This document shows, in pieces, positions 20,540-32,887 of a stretch of 64,000 nucleotides of DNA. The number at the start of each line of letters is the position of its first letter. Positions within the stretch are counted from its first letter, which is position 1. Source of the stretch: Ilex aquifolium. Lineage: Eukaryota > Streptophyta > Magnoliopsida > Aquifoliales > Aquifoliaceae. The DNA lies in assembly GCA_951799425.1 (NCBI GenBank), contig OX637403.1, positions 25,262,811 through 25,326,810 of the forward strand, read 5' to 3'. Both the position numbers and the translations under genes were made by a program. The notes under the pieces are model-generated. The model searched no databases, was not told the origin of the DNA, and saw only the letters and a list, made by a program, of their open reading frames with translations.

Positions 20540-22020
20540 AATGTCTCAACAACCCGGGGACAACAACCCGGCTCACCGGGAGGAGGTTCCGCCTCCCTCC
20601 GCACCTTCAGGACCTTCTGCCACGGCGACCCCCGTCGTCGGACAGCAACAACTCTTGCAGACCATGCAGCTGCTGGTGGAACAGAACCAGCAGATTATCC
20701 AACTTATGCTCACCCAAGGGGGCATCGCCCCTCACCCTGCAGGAGGAGCACCACTCCCTCCAACAGGGGAGGAGCAACAACCCCTTCTTTCTGGGCACCG
20801 GGCAGCCCATCATCATGGGGGCCTCCGCCAGAATGCCCCGAGGCCACAAGGCGCCTCTCGTCCAGTAGCCCCTCCTCAGCGCGCAGGAAACTCACGTGTA
20901 CCCCCTATTTCACACGTACCTGCACAGGAGGACGAAGACGGCGAGAGTCAGTATGGTGATCACCAAAGCCAGTATCGTCATCCGACTGTAGATCCCCCCA
21001 ACCAGTGGGACGAGAAGATTAGAGAGGTGCAGAACCAACTTGGAGATGCCCTCAACGCCATCAAGGCGCAAGCACCTGAAGCCGTAGACTATCTGGTAAG
21101 ACGTACTGATACGCCTTTTACTGCTGATATTGTCAATTATCCTTTGCCTTCAAAGTTCAAGATGCCCAACATCGAGATCTTCGATGGCACCAAAGACCCC
21201 CTCGACCACTTGGATACGTACAAATCTCTCATGCAACTCCACAACGTGCCTGAGGAGATTATGTGCAGAGCTTTCCCTACTACCTTGAAGGGGTCTGCTC
21301 GCCAGTGGTTCTCCAAGATAAAACCTTCCTCCATACACTCCTTTGCAGAGCTGAGTAGGTCCTTCGTCTCCCACTTCATTGGGGGACGCCGCCACCAAAA
21401 GCCAGTGACACACCTGCTCACCATCAAGCAGGACAGGGACGAGAGTCTCAGGGGCTATCTTGCCCGCTTCAACAAGGAAGTCATCCAGGTTGAGGAGCCG
21501 GATGATAGGGTGGCCTTGGCTGCTTTTATCGCTGGGCTCCGCTCATCCAGCTTCATGTTCTCCGTGCTAAAGAAGCCACCCTCTAGTATGCCCGAGCTGC
21601 TGTCCAGGGCTCAGAAATACATGAACGCGGAGGACATCACTAAGGCCCGCCGGGGAGAACCCTCTCGAGGAGGTGAGAAGAGAAAAGAAAGCCGTGAAGA
21701 TAGGAGGGAGACCGAGAACAAGAGAAAGAAAGATGACAGGGTGTCTGTGAAGGACCGTCTCGATCCACTACCCCTAAAAGACCGACAGCCTTTCACACCA
21801 CTCAACGCCTCAGTGGAGCACATCTTGCTCCAAATACAGGATGACCCTGCCATCCGTTGGCCCGGAAAAATGAAATCCGACCCCAAGCGCCGGAATACCA
21901 GTAAGTACTGTCGCTTCCACCGCGACCACGGCCATGAAACAGATGACTGCTTCCAGCTGAAGAAGCAGATTGAAGAGCTTATTCAACGGGGCCATCTGAG
22001 GCAGTACGTGGCTGGTTGAG
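20540..22020 (+). pseudogene. gag region of the Gypsy fossil
   Basis: Codes for a Pro/Gln-rich N-terminus (MSQQPGDNNPAHREEV...), then a capsid-type retrotransposon gag domain (FDGTKDPLDHLDTYKSLM, FPTTLKGSARQWFSKI, RGYLARFNKE). A charged Arg/Glu/Lys segment leads to a Cys/His motif (CRFHRDHGHETDDCFQLK). Clear homology to the gag remnant at 55250-55950. Confidence 0.85.
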
Positions 22021-22249
22021 GACCAGCTCCACCGCATGAAGAGCATGAACACCAGCAACCCCTTGGCGAGATTCAGACCATCGCAGGAGGGTTAGGAGGA
22101 GGAGGTGACTCCAACTCCGCCAGGAAGGCACACGCTAGGAAAGCCAGACAGGCAGAGTCACATGACTCTCGCCCAATGAAGACACCCCGACATGGGGAAG
22201 AGGAGATCATCACTTTCTCAGACAGAGACCTGGAGGGGGTTCAAGCTCC

Positions 22250-25200
22250 ACATGATGACCCTCTAGTCCTAACGTTGATGGTGGCCAACTACCAGGTGAG
22301 GAGAGTACTTATTGATAGTGGCAGCTCCGCCGACATCCTGTTTGCCACAGCCTACGACAGCCTTCACCTTGGTAGAGAGAGACTACAACCTGTCAGGACT
22401 CCCTTGGTTGGCTTCTCAGGAGAGAGAGTCCAACCCCTGGGTTCTATCACCTTGCCTGTCACAGCAGGGACTGCTCCAAGGAGTTCTACTATCATGGTAA
22501 ATTTTCTTGTACTTGATTGCCCTTCTGCGTATAATATAATTCTCGGACGCCCTGCCCTCAATGCTCTAAAGGCAGTGCCATCTACCTACCACCTTCTCAT
22601 CCGTTTCCCAACCTCTAGTGGGATTGGGGAGATAAGATGAGATCAGGTCTCAGCCAGAGAGTGCTATGTGGCCTCGATGAGGGCTACGAGGTCACAGGAG
22701 ACTCTCCAAGTCGAAGTGTATGACCCCAGGGAGGACAGTGCCATAGAAAGGGGTGAACCAGCAGAAGAGCTCCGACCAGTTATGATCAATGATAATCTTC
22801 CAGAAAGGAAGGTCTACATAGGCTCCTCACTTTCACAGGAGCAGGCTTCCGCCTTGGTAGACTTCCTCAGACAGAACGCAGACGTCTTCGCTTGGTCTCA
22901 CAAAGACCTGGAAGGCATCAACCCAAAGGTGGTCACCCATCGACTCAATGTCGACCCGAGATGTAAGCCTATTCGACAGAAATTGAGGAATGTAAGCACT
23001 GAAAGGGGGCAAGCCATGGAAGCAGAGGTAGACAAGTTATTAACTAATGGATCAGTAAGGGAGGTAGCCTACCCAGACTGGCTATCCAATGTGGTGATGG
23101 TAACTAAAACCAATGGGAGATGGCGCCTATGCGTAGACTTCACAGAACTCAACAAAGCCTGTCCAAAAGACAGCTATCCACTCCCACGTATTGACCTCCT
23201 TATTGATGTCACTGCTGGTCATGAACTCTTGAGTTTCCTGGATGCCTACTCCGGTTATAATCAGATCAGCATGTTCCCCCCAGACCAGGAGAAGACCTCT
23301 TTCATCACTCCAAAAGGCACTTACTGTTACAAAGTGATGCCTTTCGGACTCAAGAACGCCGGGGCCACTTACCAGCGCCTCGTCAACAAGATGTTTGAGG
23401 GTCAAATTGGAAAGACCATGGAGGTCTATGTAGATGACATGTTGGTGAAGAGTGTAGTTGCGAATGATCATGCATCGCACCTACAGGAGACCTTTGACGT
23501 ATTAAGAGCCTACAAGATGAAGCTGAACCCTGAAAAGTGTGCCTTCGGGGTCGGCTCAGGAAAATTTCTAGGCTTCATGGTCTACAAGAGAGGCATAGAG
23601 GCCAACCCTGACAAGATCAGGGCCATCATGGAGATGAAGTCCCCCGCCTCGACCAAGGAGGTCCAGCGCCTCAACGGAAGGGTAGCAGCCCTCAACAGGT
23701 TTGTCTCTAAGTCAGCCGATAAATGCCTATCTTTCTTTAAAATCCTACGCAGGTCATTCCAGTGGGAACCAGAGGCTGAGGAAGCCTTTCAGAAGCTTAA
23801 AGCCTACCTCGCCGCATCACCTCTGCTCTCCCATGCACTACCAGGGGAAAAACTGTACTTATACCTCTCCTCTTCACCGTCTGTCGTAAGCTCCGTCCTC
23901 ATCAGAGAGGATGAGGGCACCCAGAAGCCCGTCTACTATGTGAGCAGAGCCTACCGAGGGGCAGAGATAAGGTATTCGGAGTTAGAAAAATTAGTTCTTG
24001 CCCTCGTCACGGTAGCCAGACGTCTGCGCCCCTACTTTCAGGGCCACACCATCGTGGTAGTTACCGATCAACCACTTAAAAGAATTTTGGGGAAGCCTGC
24101 CGTCTCTGGTAGGATGCTCAAATGGGCAGTGGAGTTGAGTGAATTCGACATACAGTACCAGCCTAGGGTTGCCATCAAAGCCCAAGCCCTTGCAGATTTC
24201 GTGGCAGAGTCAACGCCCTTGTGGGAGTCCCAAGGAGAGGCATCAGGCGTCCGTGCGCCCACCTACTCAGTGCACGCTAACTCCGCCCACCAGGAGTCCA
24301 GCCTAGATGTTGCCCAAGAGGGGAACCACTACCCAGAGAAGGAGGGGGAATCAGCTGCGCCGACCACATTACCAGAGGCGCCACTCACTAAGCCCTGGGC
24401 GCCGCCCAGCCTCCCCAAGGCTCCGTCACCTCAGCCCTCATTGCATTCTCCCCCATCACCCCCTACACCATCCTGGAAGCTCTACGTAGATGGGTCTTCC
24501 ACTAGCGAAGGGGGTGGAGTTGGACTAGTACTAATCAGCCCACATGGCACACCCTTGAAGTACGCTGTCTCTTTACACTTCACCACGTCAAACAACCAAG
24601 CAGAGTATGAAGCTCTCATATCAGGCCTAAGGTTAGCTTTGGAGATGGAAGCACTCAGCCTCATGGCCTACAGTGACTCTCAGCTCATAGTCAACCAAGT
24701 GAGGGGAGAGTTTGAAGCCAAGGAAGAAAGGATGCAGGAGTACCTCTCAGTGGTCCAAGCACTGCTCACAAGGTTTGCCTGCTTCGACATCCACCATGTG
24801 CCTCGAGAAGAGAATGTTATGGCAGACGCCCTTGCAAAGTTCGCCTCTGCCAATATTCTCATGGGCCCAGCACTAACGGGTCACCAGTTCCAGCCCAGCA
24901 CCACCAAACCAGAGGAGGAGGTCCACTGTGCATCCTCAGAGTCCAACTGGATGATTCCTATGCGAATGTATCTGCAGGAGGGCACTGGTCCAGACGACCC
25001 GGTAGAGGCCAGAAAAGTGAGGATGAGAGCATCCAGGTATGTCATCCTACAGAACACCCTTTACAAGAAGAGTCACTCTCTCCCTCTACTTCGCTGCCTC
25101 ACCCCCGAAGAAGCCAACTACGCCATGAGGGAGATCCATGAGGGGGTATGTGGGAACCATTCAGGAGGGCGTGCACTGGCCCATAAAGCAATTAGGCAGG

Positions 25201-26183
25201 GATATTATTGGCCTACTATGATCCGAGATGCCAAAGACTTCGTCAAGAGATGTGATAAGTGCCAGCGTTTTGCAACGGTACCCAGACAACCACCCGAAGA
25301 ACTCACCACCGTTCAGAGCCCATGGCCCTTCTCCATGTGGGGGATTGATATCCTAGGTCCCCTACCAATGAGTCGAGGCCAATGCAAGTTTATAGTCGTA
25401 GCCATCAACTACTTTACCAAGTAGGCAGAAGCAGAAGCCTTGGCCAAAATCATAGATCAAAAGATAAAGGATTTAATATGGAGGAATCTAGTCTGCAGGT
25501 TTGGAATACCACATGCCATTGTCAGCGACAACGCCAAGCAGTTTGACAACAAACTCCTCAACGGTTTCTGTGCAGACCTCCAGATCAAGCAACCTCACTC
25601 AAGCCCTGCCCATCCCCAGGCAAATGGTCAAGCAGAGGTCACTGTCAGAACCATACTCCGTAACCTGAAGGCTAGATTGGAGACTGCCAAGGGGAGATGG
25701 GTAGACGAGCTCCCAGGAGTGCTATGGGCATATCGGACCACACCAAGGAGTCCAACGGGTGGAACACCTTTCTCTCTAGCATATGGAACAGAGGCAGTGA
25801 TACCCGTTGAAATCGGGGTACACTCCCTTAGGGTCCAACACTATGACCCTGCCCGTAATGAAGAAGACCTCCGCATCAACCTCGACTTGGTAGAGGGGGA
25901 GAGGGAGATAGCCATGCTCCGGAATGCAGAGTACAAACGTCGCATGACTAAATACTACAACTCCAGGGTGAAGCCTCGGTCTTTCTTACCCGGGGACCTG
26001 GTCTTGAAAAATGTTATCCTGTCTACCAAAGACTCCCGAGAAGGAAAATTAGGACCAAACTGGGAAGGTCCCTATACCGTTATAGAGGTAGTAAGGCCAG
26101 GATCCTACAGAATCCAAAACACCGAAGGAAAGGTCCTAGCCCATCCATGGAATGCGGAGCACTTAAAGAAATACTACCAGTAG
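22250..26183 (+). pseudogene. pol region of the Gypsy fossil (PR-RT-RH-aRH-INT)
   Basis: Parts in order, with approximate positions: aspartic protease with LIDSGSSADIL (about 22250-22560); reverse transcriptase with RLCVDFTELNKACPKDSYPL and YVDDMLVK (about 22950-23560); RNase H (about 23830-24200); a second, archaeal-type RNase H with LYVDGSSTSEGGG, EYEALISGLRLAL and YSDSQLIVNQ (about 24470-24850); and integrase with an HHCC-type zinc motif (about 25130-25280), a catalytic core with GIDILGPLP and VSDNAKQF, and a C-terminal GPYTVIEV module (to about 26180). The family is certain. The region is broken, with few interruptions. Confidence 0.9.
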
Positions 26184-26429
26184 CTGGGGGTAGTGAGTCA
26201 TGAGTCGAGCCCATTACTTGTACTGTTTACTTTTTAGTCGTCTTGCTATTTTTTACTCTCTTAAGTGTTTACTTGGAATTGTAAAATAAAATTTCAAAGT
26301 ACTTTCTCAAAAAGTTGTGCTTCATTAAGACCCATGAGCCTTTTACAAAAAGAAGACATAATCTGTCAACAAAAAAAAGAAAAAAAAAAAAAAGGGTACA
26401 AAGGCATCACTCCTAATGACCCTCACTGC

Positions 26430-28870
26430 TCCCACTCACATAGTCTCCTTCATCGCCGTCTTCATCGGAGTCGGGGGCCTCATCAGGCCGAAAGATAGTA
26501 AAGTCAGTGTAAGGATATTCTGCTGTGGCCTTCCTCCTGAGCTCCTCGTAGCCGTCAATGAAGGCACGGGCCCTGCCCCTCTCAACAGCATCCCTGCCTC
26601 TCTCAGTAGCATCTCTCTGGTAGCTCTCTCAAGTGCTACACGAAGGTCGGCCTCGAGCTGGGTAATCCTCTCCCGCGCCTGCACCAACTCCTCAGCGGCA
26701 CTCTCTCGTGTCTGTCGCTCGAGCCTCAACTGCTTCTCGGCATCCTCTCGTGCCTGCCGTGAAAGCTCTGCAGCATCCTCTCGTGCCTGCTGCACAAGTC
26801 TAAGCTGCTCCTCGGCCGCCTCCCGTGCCTGCCTCTCCATCGCCTGGCTATTGACTGCCTCTCCATCGCCTGAGCTTTAGAGTGTTGTTGAACAAGCAGG
26901 GTAAAGCAGCGGCCACCTGAGAGCATTCAGAGATACAGGAAGAGTCATAAGCAAGACCAAGGTATCACAGAAAGCCACATACAAGGAAAGGGGAGCAAGA
27001 CTTACCAATGCAAAACCCTCCATGGTAGCATCAATTACGCCCTCTGGCCCTCTAGAAGCAATCTCTTGGATCTCGACCCCAGACACAAAGTTTTCCAGCC
27101 TCCCCTTCGCCAATCTCACATCCCTCAACATGGATACTGGGGGAGGACCTGAAACGGGAAAACTGGGCAGACCCTCCGCCCTGTCAGGAGGCAACGTCGG
27201 AGTCTCAGCCCCCGCAGCACTGTAAGAGTGATCTCTCAGGGGCGAAGAAACGTCAAGCGAGGAAGGAGGAGGAGCATCACCCGGGTCAGCCTCTGAGAAA
27301 CTAGCCTGACCAGTAGACTCTGGTCGCGAAGAGCTGGGGGCACTGGATCTTGCCCTCTTGGAACGACAAGGGGGAGATGGCTCCGCCATAGAAGAGAGAA
27401 CCTCCCCCACCAGGGACCTGTCAACAGGAAGACCTGCAGGGCCAATGTAAGCCAAAAAAGCATACCATGTTGTGCTTTCAAAGGAATAACGAAGGGAGTA
27501 AAGTACCTTTCCTCCTCGGCCTCGTAAGAATCGAAGGAATACCGGGCGCCGACATGATCTCTGAAAACTTTCTGGTCGGGTAGTTACGGACCACGTCGAG
27601 CAGCCTCTCTTGCATTGGTGGATCTGCAAAGAGAAGGTAACATCACAAGAGCAAATAGGCAAAAATTAATGCAGAAACAGTAGGTGAAATAGTTACCTTG
27701 GGAACTCCGGGGAACTGTGTCCCATCGGGTGGGCACCACGTCACGATCAGACTCAGAAGCCCACTCTCCACCGACGAAGAAAAATCTCCTCTTCCAATTG
27801 TGAAGGTTGGACGTAAGCCCCTCAATAATCCTGCCCGCACTGGGGGCAAAACGGTACCATCCCTGATGGGGAACCGGGTTCACACGAAGAGCATGAGTAG
27901 CCAAGAACTCTTCGAGCGGCAGGGGGACAGTAGCAGGGTGAACCAATCGCCAAAGAGTAAAGAATGCAATAATCACCCTCCAACCATTGGGGGCCAACCT
28001 CCCCGGGACAAGGGACAAGTACTCCAGAACCCGACATATAGGTCTGGGGATAGGGAACCGCGGACCAGCCTCCAACATACCCTCATAAACGACGATCTCG
28101 CCTAGGGAATCACTGCATGCAGACTCGTCGGCCTTGGGACGGCGGCATGTCACGGAGGGAGGGATACGGTACCAGGTAACTATGTTGGAAATATCTTCGT
28201 CGTATTTAAGAGAGCTAAATATAGAGACTACCTGAGAAGTATTGTTCCCCTCTGCACTTCGACCTTCGCCAAGGTCCCCGGCGGGTTCCCCCTCATCTGA
28301 AAGGATACCCCAGGGGCAGGCTCAGTTCGTTGGTAGGAAAAAATTTGTCATATTGACAAAGGATATAAAAAAAAAAGCAGCGGAACATACCTTGGGAGCC
28401 AGGCCTATCCAAGTCAGCAACTGGCCGTTTTCTAGACTCGAGAGATGAGAGCTGCACCACGCCGGGGGTGTCATCGGATGACCTCTGGGCACCACCCACA
28501 CCGCCTGAAGAGCCCAGGGCGCCGCCTAGACCATGGGTACTGCCCTCAGTTGAAGATTTACTCTGTTGCACAACTATGCCTTGAGCCCTCGCTGACATGC
28601 CGAAGGGGTTGACTGGGGCCTTAGTGCTTGAACCCGACCTCGAACTGATAATCCCAAAGGGCTTTTCTCCACTGGAAGACATCCCCGCAGCGCCGCAACC
28701 ACCAACAGGACGATTAAAGCCAACACGGAGGGGAGGGGAGGACCCATGGGCGCCGACCATGGCAGCTCCTTGGGCGCCGACCATGGCAGCCCCTTGGGCG
28801 CCCCCTCTCCGCTCCTCTCCTTTTTGCTCCTCCCTTCCATCATCTCTTGAGCTCCTTGTCTTCATTTGTT
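26430..28870 (-). pseudogene. Antisense gene region of the Tat element (Transposase_28-like)
   Basis: On the minus strand between pol and the 3' LTR there are open stretches in several blocks, consistent with a spliced antisense gene known for this lineage. From its 5' side: a Gly/Ser/Pro-rich start (MKTRSSRDDGREEQKGEERR...); a block near 28150-27690 with YEGMLEAGPRFPIPRPI, PNGWRVIIAFF and RRFFFVGGEW, matching the plant Putative gypsy type transposon family; a Ser/Pro-rich block near 27400-27050; and a coiled coil near 26840-26440 (repeats of QAREDAAEL). Its function in the element is unknown. The plus-strand readings here are shadows. Confidence 0.7.
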
Positions 28871-29278
28871 TGCTTTGGGAGTATGAGGGGAAGGCTAAAG
28901 AAAAAATGGTGAGAGGCTATGAAGTGTGAAGTAGGATGAACAATGAGCTCTTGGGTGCCTTTAAATAGGGAAGACAAAGCTTCTTGAGGAAGCTTGGTAA
29001 AGCTTCTTATGGAAGCTTGGTGGTTTACCCAAAGAAAAGGCCTTCAGAAATGAGCAACTACGATACAAGGAAGAAGATGGAACAGTAGCCTCAACTCGTA
29101 GACAAAAAAATATATATATATACATAAAATAATAATGTATATATTTTTATTATTTCCTGGAAAAACTCAGCAAACGACCCGATAAAGGGGTACCGTGAAG
29201 AGTAAGGAAAAGCCATGACGAAGCCGAAACACATGCCCTCGACCTCTTTATTTCCGAGAAAATCAGAGCTCGGAGCAT

Positions 29279-29288
29279 GGGGGGCAAA
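29279..29288 (+). promoter_or_regulatory. Polypurine tract of the Gypsy element
   Basis: ggggggcaaa directly before the 3' LTR start (tgacgagtcc). The element at 54144-58584 has the similar tggggggaaa at 57961-57970. Confidence 0.75.
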
Positions 29289-29956
29289 TGACGAGTCCAA
29301 ATTCAACTAGGCTAAGCCCGATGAAAATAAGTCGAGAAAGGCCCAAATACCAATGGGCCCCGGGATTAATCCAAGTCTCCAAAACCTATCAAGTCGGGTC
29401 ACCCATCTAAGGAGAACGGAGAAGAGGCGAAGGAGTCGAGGGACAGTAGAAGCCCTATGGGCGCCGACCCCTTGGTTGAGCTCCCCACTCATCATCTCAA
29501 CTCCTCACTTGCCCTCTCCTCATACCATGATATCCCAAGGAAGAATGCACTAGAAGGTTAAGGCCTAAGAAGACACCAATGGGATGACCACCATTGGGCG
29601 CCGACTATGGGCGCCGACCACTGGGCGCTTACCCCCATGGTGCTCCCTTGCCTTGGTACTCCAATACTCCTACTCCTATTCCAACTCAGGGTCCAAGCCT
29701 AAAGTCCAATCCAAGTCAGGAATCTCCTCCGACTGAATAGGAACACGAGGGAGAGAATGACGGGATGCGAAGATCTACTCTTACCTTACTTGTGCTTACC
29801 AAAGAGGTCTACTCCTACCATGATTGCACTTACCAAAATAGTAAAGACCTCTTCCTCACGACACCGCCTCACCATTGCTATATAATGTAAGCCCTCTCAA
29901 GGGTAAAGGGACACGGAAAACATCTCCAACATACTTGCTCTCTCCTTCTCTCTCTC

Positions 29957-32419
29957 TGTAAAACCCGAGAAATTTAAACTTTTTCCAAAAAAGGGCAAAA
30001 TAGTAATTTGCCACTATAATGCGTATTTAAAATACTCATGTTCTAGACCTCGGATGAGTAAACGGAGTTCGCTATTGAATTCGTATCGCGAAATTTAGTC
30101 ACCTTGTCAAATTTCGTCGAATTTCGAAATAGTCGAATTTTGCACGTCGTTCGAGGCGACTGCGTGGCGATTTACCTTACGAACGTCCCCATAAATAAAT
30201 TTTATAAAATTTCCTTAAAATTAAGTTAAGTTCAAATAAAATTAATTTGAACTTAAACTGGGATCAAACGAATCGTTTCGGGACGAAATCGGACCCGATT
30301 AAGCGAAGGACACGTGGCGCGACGTGGGTCGAGTATTAGAAATATAAATAGAGGCAAATATCTGCATTTTAGGCAGAAAAATTCTGCCATTGTGCTGGTC
30401 TTCAACGTGTGGGAGAAAGAGGGAGAGAAAAGAGAGAAAACATTGATCTTCAAGCTTTCTCCGGCGATTTCCCAGACTTCCGTCGCTCGGAATCCGTCGA
30501 ACCAAGAGTCAAAGTCGATCCTCTCGACGAGGGCTACGCAACCACACCAAGAACGGGGGATTTCACCGAAGATCCAAAAGAGGAGATTTGGGGGAAATCT
30601 AGTCTTGGGCTAGGAAAGTGTTCTTAAAGCTTCCTTCGGGTGATTACGCTTCAAGAGGTAGGGTTCTCCCTACTTTGGTGTAATCTTTCCTTAGATGTTA
30701 GTAGTCTAAAGTTTTGATATGCTATGCCTATGATAGACCTTCATATATAGGTTTATGGTCATAGAAATGGAAAAGTGAACATAGAGATGGTTTAAATCTA
30801 ATTTCTAGCTTAACTTTGGTGTATGAAGTTACATGTGAATTATTATGTAACTTGGGGAAATTTGAGGCATGATTATGAGATTTATAAATTGTGCCTAGAA
30901 GGTGTTTGATTAAATGCCTTGTTTGAATGGAAGTAGTTGTTTTAATTGAATTGAAATAACATGCTTAAGTTTAACTTGTGGAATCATATGCATATGATAT
31001 GATTTGTAATTAAATGTGCTTGTTGATATATGCATATGTTGATATAGTAACATTGAAATGAATATGGTAATTATATGCTTAGGATATAAATTTATCATGG
31101 ATGTGTTGAAATTGTGCATGGGTTGTTCTTGACATATTGAACATCATGTGGTATGCAATGGGACATAGCATTGCATGTGCACGGAAGCATCTCATTACAT
31201 GGGTGTGTGCATGGTTGATGTCAACGCCACATTTGGTAATTGACGAAATGGTTTGGGAAAAGTTAGGTCGAAGACCTAGCTAAGCCCATGATTGCATGAT
31301 AAATTGGGTCGGGATGAGCAAGAAGAGGCATGACGACCTCTCGTGTGAAAGACCCGGTGATTTGGGGGGTGCACTCCATTGGTATAAGAGCCCATAAAGT
31401 GTACGGGTGTGGAAAACCATTGGTATGAGTCCATGAAAAAGTCCGATCCCAAGAAAGACCCTAGCTTTGAAAATGTCATTTGATGAAACATAAATGATGA
31501 AATGAAACACTTTGGCATTGCATCGTGTTGTAGGAGTCGGTGAGGACTCGGGTTGAAATGCATGAGGGAGTGACATCTCATTTCATGGCATGGTAGTATT
31601 GCATTCCAACTTAGGATGCATGTCCTTGTGAGAAATGATTGTTTGCAAATGAATGTTGCATGAGCATGAACATCTAGGGGGAGAGTAGCCCTTGTAGGGT
31701 TTACTTTACTGGGCGTTGGCTCACCCTATACGGGAAACATTTCAGGTGTGGGGTTTGCACCGGCGGATGGCTCACTTGGAGAGCATCAAACATGAAGGGG
31801 GCCGACTTGTGGCCTTAGTTCGAGTTTTTTGTAAAACTTTTGTATAAATTCCATTTTGATGTGTAAATTATGGAATTAATTGTAATGGAACTTGTATAAG
31901 TTGTGTATTATATGGAAATCCTTGTCAAACATGTATTTGATGAATTGGGAAGGGTTTTGAATGGCTTGGAAATGAAAAATAGGTAAAAAGGGGCAATTCT
32001 GGGCCAGGCGTACCGGTACGCGTACCGGTACGGTTAGGTCCAGAAGGCGTAGCGTACCGGTACGCGTACCGGTACGGTTAGGTCTAGAAGGCGTAGCGTA
32101 CCGGTACGGTTAGGTCCAGTAGGCGTAGCGTACCGGTACACTCTCCAAAATTCAGAATTTTTTTATTCTTTTGCCAAGTCTTTGGGCTATGTTTCCCTCC
32201 CTTCTAATGTTACAAATGGATAATAAGGGGATACCAATGGTGGTATATTGGATCTCGGATAGGTCAACCAACCGAAAGAAATTGGACTTGTATTTTTTTT
32301 ATCTCGGTAAAGGGAATGTGGTGCCGCGGTATCGGGTTAAGCGACATCCACGGGTATTTCCGCGGGTTGACGGGTTGTCAACGGTTAATACAGGACCCCC
32401 GGAAAACTGGGGCGTCACA
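29957..32419 (+). mobile_element. Solo LTR of a second Gypsy family (Del/Tekay-like)
   Basis: A 2.46 kb sequence starting TGTAAAACCCGAG and ending GGGGCGTCACA, with the short inverted ends and TG..CA tips of long Del/Tekay-type LTRs. No gag or pol sequence is present, so it is a solo LTR left by recombination. A TATA box (tataaatag, about 30345) is followed by a transcribed-looking leader. It sits in the CT microsatellite of the Tat 3' LTR, which hides the 5 bp duplication. It must be younger than its host element. Confidence 0.8.
32005..32140 (+). repeat. Tandem palindromic repeats (GTACCGGTACGCGTACCGGTAC) in the solo LTR
   Basis: About three units of 40-46 bp, each with the palindrome gtaccggtac once or twice around cgc, joined by ggttaggtccagaaggcgtagc. 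The first two units carry the double palindrome and later ones a single one. Confidence 0.9.
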
Positions 32420-32727
32420 CACACTCTCTCTCTCTCAAGCTCTGTAACACTTCGTTGATTGTTATTCATCAATAAAGAACACCGGCAAACACTGCCATTC
32501 GAAAGAGTGGACGTAGGTCACCCGAGACCGAACCACTATAAATCTCTTGTGTTGACCCGTTATTTATTATTTTACTCTTGATTGTCATTAATTACATGCT
32601 AATTGCTCATTAATCACACCCGTTGATATTCTTGATTGTTGATCTTGCACGAAGACAGTTTTGTGCATCATCATATTAAGTTCTTAGATTACGTCCTAAT
32701 AATATTAGTGCAAAAAGAATGAGTAAT

Positions 32728-32880
32728 ATTATTTAAACTTAATTTATTAATCTAATTTATGATTTAATTATTTATAATCGTTAGATTGATAGTTGGCTCT
32801 AATATTTATTGGAATCTTCAACCAATTCAATAGTTATTATAGAAATTAGGTTACTACATTACATCCGAATAACATTATTA
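32728..32880. mobile_element. Small MITE, family of 13760-14110
   Basis: Ends gagtaatattatttaaactt and acatccgaataacattatta are near-complements. It is about 150 bp with no coding. Confidence 0.5.
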
Positions 32881-32887
32881 AAAATAA

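Larger units (their letters stand above)
19511..32673 (+). mobile_element. Ty3/Gypsy LTR retrotransposon, Tat lineage (fossil), with a nested solo LTR
   Basis: The element spans 13,163 bp including a later 2.46 kb insertion in its 3' LTR, so about 10.7 kb is its own. The flanking duplication tatta is perfect (19506-19510, 32674-32678). Order of parts: 5' LTR, primer-binding site, gag, protease, reverse transcriptase, RNase H, a second RNase H, integrase, an antisense gene region, polypurine tract, 3' LTR. The second RNase H after pol and the antisense gene between pol and 3' LTR are marks of the Tat (Retand/Ogre-like) lineage. It looks nearly complete but broken, with about three interruptions in gag-pol. 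By eye the two LTRs differ at about 2 percent of positions plus two small indels. At usual plant rates that is an insertion of about one million years, an inference only. Confidence 0.92.
29289..32673 (+). repeat. 3' LTR of the Gypsy element, interrupted by a solo LTR
   Basis: LTR sequence at 29289-29956 resumes at about 32420-32673, where the CT-rich run continues as in the 5' LTR. It lacks one short internal repeat unit present in the 5' LTR near 19687. Confidence 0.9.

Noticed and set aside
26436-26840. Host coiled-coil protein gene
   Set aside because: Lies within the Tat element between integrase and 3' LTR and belongs to its antisense region.
30314-30627. Genes in the solo LTR suggested by short open frames
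   Set aside because: Overlapping frames without family resemblance, just after an LTR TATA box; leader sequence is more likely.
32005-32140. CRISPR-like direct repeats
   Set aside because: Units are adjacent without unique spacers, lie inside an LTR, and this is a plant genome.
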